Source: Planctomycetota bacterium (GTDB lineage Bacteria > Planctomycetota > UBA1135 > GCA-002686595). Taken from it: a stretch of 52,861 nt of DNA. Where the stretch lies: contig JACKHT010000016.1 of NCBI GenBank assembly GCA_020638855.1, positions 1 to 52,861 on the forward strand. Reading direction: 5' to 3'. The notes beneath the pieces are model-generated. The model did not search any database. It was given only the letters and a program-made list of their open reading frames with translations, and was not told the origin of the DNA. This document shows, piece by piece, positions 1 through 7,510 of the stretch. The position numbers were made by a program, and so were the translations under genes. Positions within the stretch are counted from its first letter, which is position 1. Every line of letters starts with the position of its first letter.

Positions 1-343
1 CCACATCGGAAGCCACATCACCCGCGAGATCCTCCAGCATGTCGGCCCCCTGCCGCATCAGCGGTTCGAGATCCCGCCGGACACGTTGTGGATCCAACAA
101 GAGTCCCGAACCCGCCGCCCCCAGCCGCCCCACCTGGCTCAGGATGCCCCCCACCACGATCAAACCCACGCCAGTCAGGGCACGGAACATGCTCGACTTG
201 ACGTCCGCTTCGAAATGATCGAAGTTGCCAAAGTTCATGCACCCGGTCACGAACACCGAAGCAAACAGCAAGAAACCCACGAGGCCCAGGCCCCGCCCCA
301 AGTAGAAGGCAAATCTGCGGGGTTCGGAAATGGTTCGCGGCAT
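1..343 (-). CDS. Small membrane protein, C-terminus beyond window edge
   Basis: An open frame starts at the ATG at 343 and runs leftwards through the window edge without a stop (114 codons visible). It begins MPRTISEPRRFAFYLGRGLG, followed by a hydrophobic segment (about residues 20-36) and a second one (about 55-70, TGVGLIVVGGILSQVG). The cytosolic part then reads LDPQRVRRDLEPLMRQGADM. The two-helix layout with the NFGNFDHFE stretch between the helices, and the following DP-x-RRDLEP pattern, resembles a widespread uncharacterised bacterial membrane-protein family that often carries a C-terminal zinc ribbon; that part would lie outside the window. A TAGAAT -10-like box at 388-393 lies about 44 nt upstream. 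Function unknown. The antisense-frame ORF in this stretch is a shadow. Confidence 0.7.
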   Translation of the reverse strand, partial: MPRTISEPRRFAFYLGRGLGLVGFLLFASVFVTGCMNFGNFDHFEADVKSSMFRALTGVGLIVVGGILSQVGRLGAAGSGLLLDPQRVRRDLEPLMRQGADMLEDLAGDVASDV

Positions 344-387
344 GGTGTCGGAATGGCTGGGAGTCCCTACTCCCCTTGACCTGTCCC

Positions 388-393
388 ATTCTA
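388..393 (-). promoter_or_regulatory. -10-like box for the 343 gene
   Basis: On the minus strand the box reads TAGAAT and lies 44 nt upstream of the ATG at 343. A CTGACG hexamer contributed by the left terminal repeat of the neighbouring element lies about 19 nt further upstream and could act as a weak -35. Prediction by eye only. Confidence 0.3.
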
Positions 394-406
394 GAGGAAT
401 CGTAGG

Positions 407-652
407 ATACGGCGTCAGACTCCCTGCCACCTATAGCCGGCAGCAAAGTGCCAGGTACCTGGAATGGCAGACCCCCGAATCCTGGCCTTCGGTCGAAGAC
501 TCAGGCCCAAACAAGTTGGCTACCATAGGCTTTTGGTTCCACCAGGGTCGCGCTAGACTTGGTTGGAGGCACCCAGAAATCCATGATAGGGATTGGGCCG
601 TCGTGCGGTACCGCCCTGCCGGGGATGGGTGGCAGGGCGTCTGACGCTGTAT
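407..652 (+). mobile_element. TIR element copy 1 (MITE-like, ~246 bp)
   Basis: First and most diverged of three related elements (others at 1332-1576 and 6042-6286). The right end is a perfect match to the family terminal repeat, which in outward-to-inward reading starts TACAGCGTCAGACGCCCTGC. The left end has several substitutions (ATACGGCGTCAGACTCCCTG). Shared internal landmarks are GTGCCAGGTAC near the left, a CTTCGGTCGAAGACTC block, CCAGGGTCGCG in the middle, and GTGCGGTACCGCCCTG near the right. Both tips carry a TA dinucleotide, compatible with a TA target duplication of the IS630/Tc1 kind, but no longer target duplication is visible. There is no coding capacity of its own. Its right tip lies 1 nt from the TTG start of the methyltransferase gene. 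Confidence 0.75.
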
Positions 653-653
653 T

Positions 654-1331
654 TTGAATCCCACCCGCAAGCAACGACAGGCCCTCATAGGCGCAGCCAT
701 CGCCATCTTGGCTATCGGCTTCCGGGGAATCGAACGATTCGAGCAAGGACACCGCAGGATGGGCCTGTTCCTCATGGCGGCTGGCTTGCTGAGCAGCGGG
801 ATCCTAGGCTGGCGCCTCGTTCGCTTGCGTCGATCCCGAGCAGGTCAAGGGCCACCGGCGCCACCCGCCGAACCAAGCCTCAACGCGCCCGGCGCCAGCG
901 TACGCACGTTGTCCCTCGTCGGCTTCCTGCTCGCCGTGCTGGGTTTGATTGGCCTAGCCTTGCGCCACCACCTCTTTGCGACCGAACCCATTTGGATCGC
1001 GGTCCAAACCTTGGCCGTAGGGTGGATGATTTGGGCGCGCATGACGTTTGGCATGCGCAGTTTCCACGCCGCAGCCAACCCCACGCCTGGCGCCCTGGTC
1101 ACCCACGGCCCCTACCGCTGGCTACGACACCCGATCTACGCCGCCATCCTGTGGTTCGTGGCCGCCGGAATCGCAGTGCACCCAAACCTGACCGCGCTAG
1201 GCCTTGGAGTCCTGGTCGGCGCTGGCCTCGCCGTGCGTATGCACCTCGAGGAACGACTGCTACGCCGTACGTATCCCGAGTACGCGGCCTACGCCGCACG
1301 CACGCGGCGCATCGTGCCGTTCCTAATCTAG
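654..1331 (+). CDS. Isoprenylcysteine carboxyl methyltransferase (ICMT)/PEMT-like membrane methyltransferase
   Basis: A 225-aa polytopic membrane protein. The C-terminal third has the ICMT/phospholipid-methyltransferase signature: GPYRWLRHPIYAA (about residues 148-160), then EERLLRRTYPEYAAYAARTR near the end, where SAM-binding His, Pro, Glu and Tyr residues sit in this family. Bacterial members methylate lipids, isoprenoid-type or sulfur substrates; the substrate here cannot be read. The start is awkward: an in-frame TGA at 642-644 lies in the element tip, so the gene must begin at TTG 654 or at an internal ATG (residue 36 or 41). The native 5' end may have been trimmed by the insertion of copy 1. 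The TAG stop is followed directly by copy 2, so the gene is bracketed exactly by two same-orientation elements. Confidence 0.8.
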   Translation: MNPTRKQRQALIGAAIAILAIGFRGIERFEQGHRRMGLFLMAAGLLSSGILGWRLVRLRRSRAGQGPPAPPAEPSLNAPGASVRTLSLVGFLLAVLGLIGLALRHHLFATEPIWIAVQTLAVGWMIWARMTFGMRSFHAAANPTPGALVTHGPYRWLRHPIYAAILWFVAAGIAVHPNLTALGLGVLVGAGLAVRMHLEERLLRRTYPEYAAYAARTRRIVPFLI

Positions 1332-1576
1332 ATACAGCGTCAGACGCCCGGCCACCCATCGTCGGCAGCTTTGTGCCAGGTAAGTGGATAGACAAATCTC
1401 CTATCGGTGCCCCTCGATCGAAGGCTCGCGCTCAAGGTGAAGGGAGATCATTCTCTTCTGGTTTCCCCAGGGTCGCGAAACACTTTGCCGGCAGCGCTTG
1501 GAGTTGGATGAATGGGGTTGGGACTCGTGCGGTACGGCCCTGTCACGAATGGGTGGCAGGGCGTCTGACGCTGTAT
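1332..1576 (+). mobile_element. TIR element copy 2 (MITE-like, 245 bp)
   Basis: Second copy of the family, closer to copy 3 than to copy 1. Left tip ATACAGCGTCAGACGCCC, with one mismatch to the inverted right tip ending GCGTCTGACGCTGTAT; TA lies at both tips. It starts at the base after the TAG stop of the methyltransferase gene and ends next to the stop codon of the convergent SDR gene. An 11-bp tandem duplication of the tip (1568-1578 and 1579-1589, ACGCTGTATCA) follows, and the second unit holds the SDR stop codon. The long inverted repeat could fold into a strong hairpin and so act as a bidirectional terminator between these converging genes (inference). Confidence 0.8.
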
Positions 1577-1586
1577 CAACGCTGTA

Positions 1587-2291
1587 TCACCAAGGATTCG
1601 TGGCGAAGACGGCCAATTCGGGGATGAAGCCGCGCGGGTCCATGGCCATGGCACCGACGATGGCGTGGGCGATTTCTTCGCTGCGGAGTTTGTTGGCGGC
1701 GGCGTGGCGCTCGACGCGTTCTTGGTCGCCGAAGGCGGTGGCTACTTCGGAGGGATTGACCAAGATCACGCGCACGTTGAAAGGGCGCAAGTCGGCTTGC
1801 CAGCACTGGGTCATGCCGCGTAGGGCCCACTTCGAGGACGAATAGACCGTGCCTTTGGCGTACCCCTTGAGCGCGGCGGTCGAGGCGATGTTGACAATGC
1901 ATCCGGCGGCTTGGGCCTTGAACAACTGCGCAGCGCGGGCGCCCATCATGGCGGCGCCGAACACGTTGACGTCGTAGACCGCGCGCATGGCTTCGATGTC
2001 GAGTTCCTCAATCGAAGCCCACCCCCCGCCGATGCCGGCGTTGTTGACCAAGCCATCGAGCCGCGGGTAGTGGGCCAGGAACTCGTCGTAGGTGCGCTCG
2101 ACGTCCGCTGGTTGGGCCACGTCGGCGTGGATGGCGAGGCAATCCAGTTCGCTGGCGACCCGGCGTAGTTTGGCTTCGTCGCGGCCTGTGATCGCGACCC
2201 GAGCTCCGTTTTCGATCAGGAGTTTGGCGGTGGCTTTGCCGATGCCCGAGCTGCCGCCCGTGATCAGGTGGTGGGTTCCTTGAAAGTTCAT
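1587..2291 (-). CDS. Short-chain dehydrogenase/reductase (classical SDR)
   Basis: 234 aa from the ATG at 2291, starting MNFQGTHHLITGGSSGIGKA. The N-terminal TGGSSGIG is the Rossmann NAD(P)-binding glycine motif. NNAG (in GLVNNAGIGGG) and the active-site S...YSSSK (residues about 135-152, STAALKGYAKGTVYSSSKWA) identify a classical SDR with the Ser-Tyr-Lys catalytic set. Such enzymes oxidise or reduce small alcohols or ketones in the cytosol; the substrate is unknown. A longer frame reaches back to 2321, but the 2291 start places the glycine motif at the usual distance, and a TATCGT box ends 6 nt before this ATG. The TGA stop abuts the tip of TIR element copy 2. Confidence 0.9.
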   Translation of the reverse strand: MNFQGTHHLITGGSSGIGKATAKLLIENGARVAITGRDEAKLRRVASELDCLAIHADVAQPADVERTYDEFLAHYPRLDGLVNNAGIGGGWASIEELDIEAMRAVYDVNVFGAAMMGARAAQLFKAQAAGCIVNIASTAALKGYAKGTVYSSSKWALRGMTQCWQADLRPFNVRVILVNPSEVATAFGDQERVERHAAANKLRSEEIAHAIVGAMAMDPRGFIPELAVFATNPW

Positions 2292-2297
2292 GCCCCC

Positions 2298-2303
2298 ACG
2301 ATA
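2298..2303 (-). promoter_or_regulatory. -10 box, probable leaderless promoter of SDR gene
   Basis: TATCGT on the minus strand, followed by GGGGGC and the ATG at 2291. Six bases between box and start codon would put the transcription start on or next to the ATG. Part of a recurring pattern in this window. Confidence 0.45.
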
Positions 2304-2334
2304 CCACGCGCCGCGCAACACGGTAGCCCATCCC

Positions 2335-2832
2335 CTATGGGGCGCGCTCGAAGAGCATGTCCTCGACTTGATCGCTGCCGTGGTGCGGATCGGTCAAGCG
2401 CACCCGCAACCGCCCGGCTTCGCGCACGTCGTAGGTGATGCGCGTCGGAAAGTCATTCTCCGGGTTGTCGAAGGCCCAACACAAGGGCTCACTTGCTTCG
2501 GGGACTTGCGTGAAGACCGCCTCGGGCCGGCCCATGGGGTAAGGCTGCACGGTCCAAACAGCTACCGCACCGGCTTTGGTTTCGGCAAAGTTCTCGAACT
2601 CGAAGAAGGTCACGCGCTCGTCCACCACCAAATTTCCCACGCTGCGCATGCTGCCCGGGGTGTACGAACGGTACGTCACCCAGAAGTCTCCGCCCCACAC
2701 CTTGCCGACCCAATCGCCCTGAATGCGCTCCAGCCAAGTGCCCGGGGCAGAATCCGCCGGAGTCCGCGTGGCCTGGCACCCGACCAGAGCCAAGAGCCCA
2801 AACCAAACCAACCATGCAATGGATCGTAGCAT
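2335..2832 (-). CDS. Small lipoprotein, DUF6265-like
   Basis: 165 aa with a lipoprotein signal peptide: MLRSIAWLVWFGLLALVGCQ, lipobox LVGC with Cys at residue 19. The mature part opens with a W-x-x-x-x-GDWVGKVWGG-type strand (about residues 33-48) and continues as an all-beta, lipocalin-like pattern ending LRVRLTDPHHGSDQVEDM. This resembles the small DUF6265-type domain seen in many exported bacterial proteins; the match is by eye and moderate. It lies back to back with the large lipoprotein gene at 3057, with about 225 bp of shared upstream DNA. Function unknown. Confidence 0.75.
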   Translation of the reverse strand: MLRSIAWLVWFGLLALVGCQATRTPADSAPGTWLERIQGDWVGKVWGGDFWVTYRSYTPGSMRSVGNLVVDERVTFFEFENFAETKAGAVAVWTVQPYPMGRPEAVFTQVPEASEPLCWAFDNPENDFPTRITYDVREAGRLRVRLTDPHHGSDQVEDMLFERAP

Positions 2833-3056
2833 TGCTCCAGTTTGCCAACCCGCGCGAAAACCGAGCGTGCCGATCCGGAAGAAAACCCCGATCCTTGATA
2901 CCGCGGGGGACCCCTTGTCGCCTAGCCTGGGAGGTGCGCCGCACGAGCCCTTTCACCTGCGCGCGGTGCATTCAGACTCGAACACAGGCCCACTGCTCCC
3001 CCCGCATTCACCCCGCACTTCCCCCGCGCCTCGGCGCCGCCTCCCCCCGGCCCCCC

Positions 3057-6041
3057 ATGAACCACGCCCGATCGCGCCATTTGCCACAAACCCACCTGCT
3101 GTCCTGGATGCTGATCCTCGGTTGCCTGGGCTGCGGGACCTCGCCAGCCGATTCCTCTGCGACCACGACGACGGGGAATGGTACCGCCGCGCTTCCAGCG
3201 AGCGCTCCGCTTCCGGCCCCCGCCGTCGATTCGGATGGCGATGGGTTGGACGATGCCGAAGAGCTGGTGCTGGGCACTTCGCCGCATCTTGCGGACACCG
3301 ATGGCGATGGCTATTCGGATGGCGAAGAGCTCTTGGGGATGGGCTTCGATCCGCGCACCAATCCGTTGCGCTTCAACCCGCGTGTGGCGGACATGCCCGA
3401 ATTGGACGTACGGGTGCGTAGCCTCCCGCGCGTGTACCTAACCCACACCATCTCCGCTACCGAAAGCCGCACGCTCGACAACAGCCACGCGGTCGAAAAC
3501 AGCTCGGGCTTCCAAAGCACGGTGGGCAACAGCACCTCGTTGCGTTCGGAGCTCAGTTCGACCGTCGGCATTTCGGCCGAAGCGACCATCGGTCCCATCC
3601 CGAGCGGCACCGTGGGCACCAACACTTCGTTCACCGCCACCCAAGGCCGTGAGCAGTCGTTCCAATGGTCCGGGACCCAAACCCGCGACAACCGCGACAC
3701 TTTGACCGAATCCCGCAGCTTCCAACAGGGTCACGACGTGACCAAGAGCGGCGGGCGCGTCGAAGTGGCCGTCGACATCCAAAACACCGGGCACATCGCG
3801 TGCAGCCTGCAGACGATCGCCTTGGGGTTGCGCAAGCAAGACCTGCGCCGAGGCCAGGTTGTCGAGATCGGGCAGCTCGAAGCCGAATCGGACCGCACCT
3901 TCCTCGATGTGACCTCGCTCGCGCCCGGCGAGCGCATCGAAGGGCTGGTGTTCCGCTCGGAGCTCGATTTGGAGAAGGCCGAGCTGCTGCTCGAACCCGG
4001 CCCCATGTCGGTTCGCACGAGCCACTACGAGCTACTCGACGAAGATCGTCACTCGTTCGACCTGCGCGCCACCCAGATCAACGCACGTACGGCCTCGGTC
4101 ACCATCGACTACGGCGCCCACCGCGACCCGGAGACCCACTGGGTCTCGACCTACGCTCCGGAAGGCGAGGGAGTCCCCCTGGGAACCATGCTGCGCGATG
4201 TGCTGGGGCTCGATTTGGAGGTCGGGACGGCGCTTTGGACCACGCCAGAAGGGGTCATCAGCACGCACCCGTGTCTCTTGAGGCTGGGCGACTTGGCCTT
4301 GGATTCGGCCAGCGGTGGCTACTGGACGGTGACCGTCGAAACCGACACGGGCCGCGAACGAACCACCGAGCTGATCCATCCGCTGCAAAACGACCTCGAC
4401 CCCGACCAGCTACGGATCCGTGCCAGCCAGGCCGTGCGGCTCGTGTACGTGATCGACGCGGATCGCGATGGTCTGGGGGAGCGGGCCGAGCTGGCCTTCG
4501 GACTCGATCCCGGGAACTTCGACAGCGACGGCGATGGCATGGGTGATGGCGATGAGCTATTGGCCGGCCGCAACCCCCACCATGGTCCCGCCCGTGCGAC
4601 GATCGTGCACGTGCAAGGCGTCGACCAGGAGCTGATTGTGCAGTTGGATGCCCAACCCGAGGAGGGCGGCGAATTGGCCGCCGTCGACATCGATTGGGGC
4701 GACGGATCCGAAATCGAACGCTTCGCTCCCGAGGTCCGGCGCGCTAGTCACCGCTACGACCAATATGGACGTTACGAATTGGTGACCCGCCCCCTTTCGG
4801 TCGCCGAGTCCGACCGCAACTTGGAACAAACCACAAGCGTACGACTCGAACCCGCGATGGTCGAAAGCCAGCGGATTGCCTTGCCGAGCCAAACGGCGGG
4901 TGTCCGGTTGGTGGCGGCGCCCAAGGGAGGCGTGTACCTCTTGTATGCAAGCTTTGGCAAACCCGGCGAGGACTCCGCGCCGCGCTGGCACTTGGCGCGC
5001 TACGACCGCGATGGCCAAACGCTTTGGGATCAGGACGTGGATGCCTGCGGCGCCGACTCCGCCTTGCGAGCCTTGATCGAGACGCGGCTGTTGGAGTCGG
5101 ATACCCAAGGACAAGTCTACACCGTGCTCAACAACCAGTTGGTTGCGCGCGACAGCCTCGGAGCAGAGCAATACCGCATGGTCCCCCACAAGGACCCCAA
5201 TGCCGACATCGAGGTGCGCTCGATGGCATGGCACCCGAGCGGGCACTTGTACGTTGCGGGTCTGCGGCGCGTGGATCGCTCCAAACCCCGGGTTGCGTTC
5301 ATGACGCGCATCGATGCGGGAGCCTCGATTGCCTGGAGCGTCGATTTGCCCGATGTCGACAACTTGGTGACCTCCCTGCTCGCCCAGGAGAACGCCGTCC
5401 AAGAAGCCCTGCTCGCGGTATCCGGCACGGCGGTCTACCAAATCGACTCGACGGGCAAAGTCGTGAGCCACTACGAGCACTCGCACCAAATCCCGAAGGG
5501 CTCGGTATGGCTCGACGATGGATCGCTCGTGATGGCGGGCCAGGTCGCCCAAACGATTTCCACCAGCGGAAACAAGACGATCCGCATCGTGGGCGGGGTT
5601 TGGAAGCACGACGTGGCGGGGCAGGTGCTGTGGGGTCATCTCTCGCCCCCGGTGGACCAAGCGTACTTCTATGGCGGGTTGACCCGCGACCGCAACGATG
5701 GATTCGTGGGGCTCAAGCTCGTTTCTCGCGCTCCGGGGACAGACACGCAGTCAACCCTGTCGAATACCCGCATCGACGTTCAACTCGTGGGATTGGGCGC
5801 CGACGGGGAGCAAAACTATGGGACCTTCGTGGAGGAGGTGCCGGGTGAGTTGGCTCTCCTGGGTGATTTCTCGGTAGTCGCGGGGCTCGATCGGGGGGAT
5901 GTGGTCTGCGCCTGGACCCAAGTCAACTTGGACCAGGGTACGGCAACCAAAGAAGACGTGGTTAAAGGCCGCATGGAAGCTACCATCGCCCGCTTCATGC
6001 CCAACCCACGCGCGACGGCCATGATCGACACCGAACAATGA
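3057..6041 (+). CDS. Lipoprotein with Ca-binding repeats, protective-antigen-like region, PKD domain and beta-propeller
   Basis: 994 aa from the ATG at 3057. The lipoprotein signal is MLILGCLGCGTS (residues 18-29, Cys 23 or 26). Residues 58-91 hold two thrombospondin-type-3/EF-like Ca sites (DSDGDGLDD, DTDGDGYSDGEE). Residues about 110-370 follow the plan of anthrax protective antigen and other binary-toxin B components: after the Ca sites come a VYLTHTISATESRT strand, a long Ser/Thr-rich amphipathic stretch as in the membrane-inserting loop, GGRVEVAVDIQNTGHIACSL (compare IRYVNTGTAPIYN of PA), then TSLAPGERIEG and TASVTIDYGAHRDPETHWVS. A second Ca cluster is at about 467-507 (DADRDGLGE, DSDGDGMGDGDE). 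A PKD-like strand pair (VDIDWGDGSE, SHRYDQYGRYEL) and about 380 residues of propeller-like repeats follow. The PA-like assignment is by pattern, not by search. The stop codon abuts TIR element copy 3. Confidence 0.7.
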   Translation: MNHARSRHLPQTHLLSWMLILGCLGCGTSPADSSATTTTGNGTAALPASAPLPAPAVDSDGDGLDDAEELVLGTSPHLADTDGDGYSDGEELLGMGFDPRTNPLRFNPRVADMPELDVRVRSLPRVYLTHTISATESRTLDNSHAVENSSGFQSTVGNSTSLRSELSSTVGISAEATIGPIPSGTVGTNTSFTATQGREQSFQWSGTQTRDNRDTLTESRSFQQGHDVTKSGGRVEVAVDIQNTGHIACSLQTIALGLRKQDLRRGQVVEIGQLEAESDRTFLDVTSLAPGERIEGLVFRSELDLEKAELLLEPGPMSVRTSHYELLDEDRHSFDLRATQINARTASVTIDYGAHRDPETHWVSTYAPEGEGVPLGTMLRDVLGLDLEVGTALWTTPEGVISTHPCLLRLGDLALDSASGGYWTVTVETDTGRERTTELIHPLQNDLDPDQLRIRASQAVRLVYVIDADRDGLGERAELAFGLDPGNFDSDGDGMGDGDELLAGRNPHHGPARATIVHVQGVDQELIVQLDAQPEEGGELAAVDIDWGDGSEIERFAPEVRRASHRYDQYGRYELVTRPLSVAESDRNLEQTTSVRLEPAMVESQRIALPSQTAGVRLVAAPKGGVYLLYASFGKPGEDSAPRWHLARYDRDGQTLWDQDVDACGADSALRALIETRLLESDTQGQVYTVLNNQLVARDSLGAEQYRMVPHKDPNADIEVRSMAWHPSGHLYVAGLRRVDRSKPRVAFMTRIDAGASIAWSVDLPDVDNLVTSLLAQENAVQEALLAVSGTAVYQIDSTGKVVSHYEHSHQIPKGSVWLDDGSLVMAGQVAQTISTSGNKTIRIVGGVWKHDVAGQVLWGHLSPPVDQAYFYGGLTRDRNDGFVGLKLVSRAPGTDTQSTLSNTRIDVQLVGLGADGEQNYGTFVEEVPGELALLGDFSVVAGLDRGDVVCAWTQVNLDQGTATKEDVVKGRMEATIARFMPNPRATAMIDTEQ

Positions 6042-6286
6042 ATACAGCGTCAGACGCCCTGCCACCCATCGTCGGCAGGCAAGTGCCAGGTACACGGACA
6101 AGCAAACTCCCAAGCAATGCCCTTCGATCGAAGACTCGCGCTCAAACTGGGTGGCGAACCCAAGTTTCTCGTTTCCCCCGGGTCGCGAAACGCTTTGCCT
6201 GTAGCGTTGGGAGTTTGATGAAAGGGGTTAGGTTTCGTGCGGCACGTTCCTGCCGCGGATGGGTGGCAGGGCGTCTGACGCTGTAT
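6042..6286 (+). mobile_element. TIR element copy 3 (MITE-like, 245 bp)
   Basis: Third and cleanest copy. The left tip ATACAGCGTCAGACGCCCTG continues to CCACCCATC and is the perfect reverse complement of the right tip. The inverted repeat continues imperfectly inwards (GTCGGCAGGCAAGTGCC against CGCGGCAGGAACGTGCC), giving nearly 50 nt of pairable arm. It begins at the base after the TGA of the 994-aa lipoprotein gene and ends inside the reading frame of the TPR protein. It contains TTCGATCGAAGACTCGCGCTC and GGGTCGCGAAAC, both shared with copy 2. Confidence 0.8.
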
Positions 6287-7441
6287 TCCCTGCTGGTCTG
6301 GGCTTCTGCTTGTTCGCGGTCCGCTGAGACGGGTGCCTCGATAGCGGAGGATTTCGCGCTGGCTGTGGAACAGCATCAGGCCGGGGATCTGGAGAGTGCC
6401 CTGGGTGCCTACGATCGCGTGTTGGGGGCCGACCCCCAGCATTTGGGTGCTTGGATCAATTGCAGCGCGCTTCGACTGGAACAAGGCGAATGGGAGGCGG
6501 CCCTGGCGGATGCCGATCACGCGCTCGAACTCAACCCCGAGGATGCGGATGCGCACCTGCAGCGGGCGCGCATCCTTTTCGCTGGCGGCACGCCCGAAGC
6601 GGCTTTGGTCGACCTGGGTCGCGCATTGGAACTCGATCCGCTGCTGGACGGGGCCTACGAAACCCGCGGCGACTGTTGGGTCGAGCTGAATGAGTTGGAT
6701 GCGGCGGTGGTCGACTATTCCAATGCCTTGCGCCTCGACCCCAACCGCGTCGAGTTGTGGACTTCGCGGGCGGAAGCCCAACGAGCTCGCCAACAACCCG
6801 ACGAAGCCGCCATGGACGATCTCTTGGCGGAGCTGACCCAGCGCATACTTCGCAGCGAAGGAGATCCCGAGGGCTACGTCACCCGCGGCCTGGCCCTGCT
6901 CGAACGCCAAGAAACCGAGCTGGCCCAGACGGACTTCGACCGTGCACTCGCGATCGACCCCAAACTCGAACGTGCCTTCCTGGCCCGCGCCCACACCCGT
7001 TGGCTGCTCGGCGAAGAGGCCCAAGCCTTGGCCGACTACGGAGCCTGGATCCAAGACCACCCCGGCGCGCGCGGGCCAGCGCTCTTGGCACGCGCAACGG
7101 TCTACACGCTCTTGGGCTCGGACGCCGAAGCGGCAGCGGATCTCGAGCAAGCGCTCACGGACGACCCCATGAACCACGCCGCCCGTGCGGACTTGGCCTG
7201 GCTTTTGGCCACCTCCCAGGTGGCGGACGCCCAAAATCCTGCGCGCGGCCTCGAACTAGCAGAAGCCCTACCGGCAGACTCAGAGGAACCCTGGCGCCCC
7301 AGCGAAATCCGCGCGGCGGCCTATGCGGCGCTAGGCCGGTGGGAAGAAGCCGAAGGAACCTTGGGCCAAGCCATCCAGGCTGCGCCCGAAGAGGTGGCCA
7401 CCAAACTGCGCGATCGATTGACCGAGTACCGCGCTCGTTGA
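6218..7441 (+). CDS. TPR-repeat lipoprotein with element-derived signal peptide
   Basis: 407 aa from the ATG at 6218, which lies inside TIR element copy 3 and is preceded by GGGAG. The frame reads MKGVRFRAARSCRGWVAGRL (all from the element), then TLYSLLVWASACSRS: a basic n-region, a hydrophobic h-region and an ASAC lipobox (Cys 32). The mature protein is a run of TPR units (for example LGAYDRVLGADPQHLGAWIN, ALADADHALELNPEDADAHL, ALVDLGRALELDPLLDGAYE, AVVDYSNALRLDPNRVELWT), so it is probably an envelope-anchored scaffold. The same frame is open from an ATG at 6038 that overlaps the upstream stop (ATGA); that would give a 467-aa protein without an export signal at its N-terminus, so 6218 is preferred. 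The native 5' end appears to have been replaced by the insertion. Confidence 0.75.
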   Translation: MKGVRFRAARSCRGWVAGRLTLYSLLVWASACSRSAETGASIAEDFALAVEQHQAGDLESALGAYDRVLGADPQHLGAWINCSALRLEQGEWEAALADADHALELNPEDADAHLQRARILFAGGTPEAALVDLGRALELDPLLDGAYETRGDCWVELNELDAAVVDYSNALRLDPNRVELWTSRAEAQRARQQPDEAAMDDLLAELTQRILRSEGDPEGYVTRGLALLERQETELAQTDFDRALAIDPKLERAFLARAHTRWLLGEEAQALADYGAWIQDHPGARGPALLARATVYTLLGSDAEAAADLEQALTDDPMNHAARADLAWLLATSQVADAQNPARGLELAEALPADSEEPWRPSEIRAAAYAALGRWEEAEGTLGQAIQAAPEEVATKLRDRLTEYRAR

Positions 7442-7510
7442 TCGAAGGCCTCAACGGCACTGTGCTCCATCCAATGCTCGATTCTGGCGATCCGGGGACG
7501 CGCCCGTGAC

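Noticed and set aside
407..1576. The TIR elements as integron attC sites with gene cassettes
   Set aside because: Placement after stop codons is similar, but the tips lack the attC core (GTTRRRY/RYYYAAC) and are perfect inverted repeats with TA ends; genes lie on both strands and no integrase is present in the window.
593..1627. Long Arg/Pro-rich frames such as the 344-aa frame here and similar ones across the window
   Set aside because: These are second-frame shadows typical of GC-rich DNA; they have no motifs and overlap well-supported genes.
6038..6217. Translation of the TPR gene from the ATG at 6038 (ATGA overlap with the upstream stop)
   Set aside because: This would translate nearly the whole element ahead of an internal signal peptide; the 6218 start gives a proper lipoprotein signal. 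The overlap arises simply from the element inserting after TGA.
7442..7510. Readthrough of the TNT gene stop codon (also a TGA) as a second selenoprotein
   Set aside because: The 19 codons after the TGA before the next stop lack any strand pattern or Cys partner, and the TNT domain is already complete.
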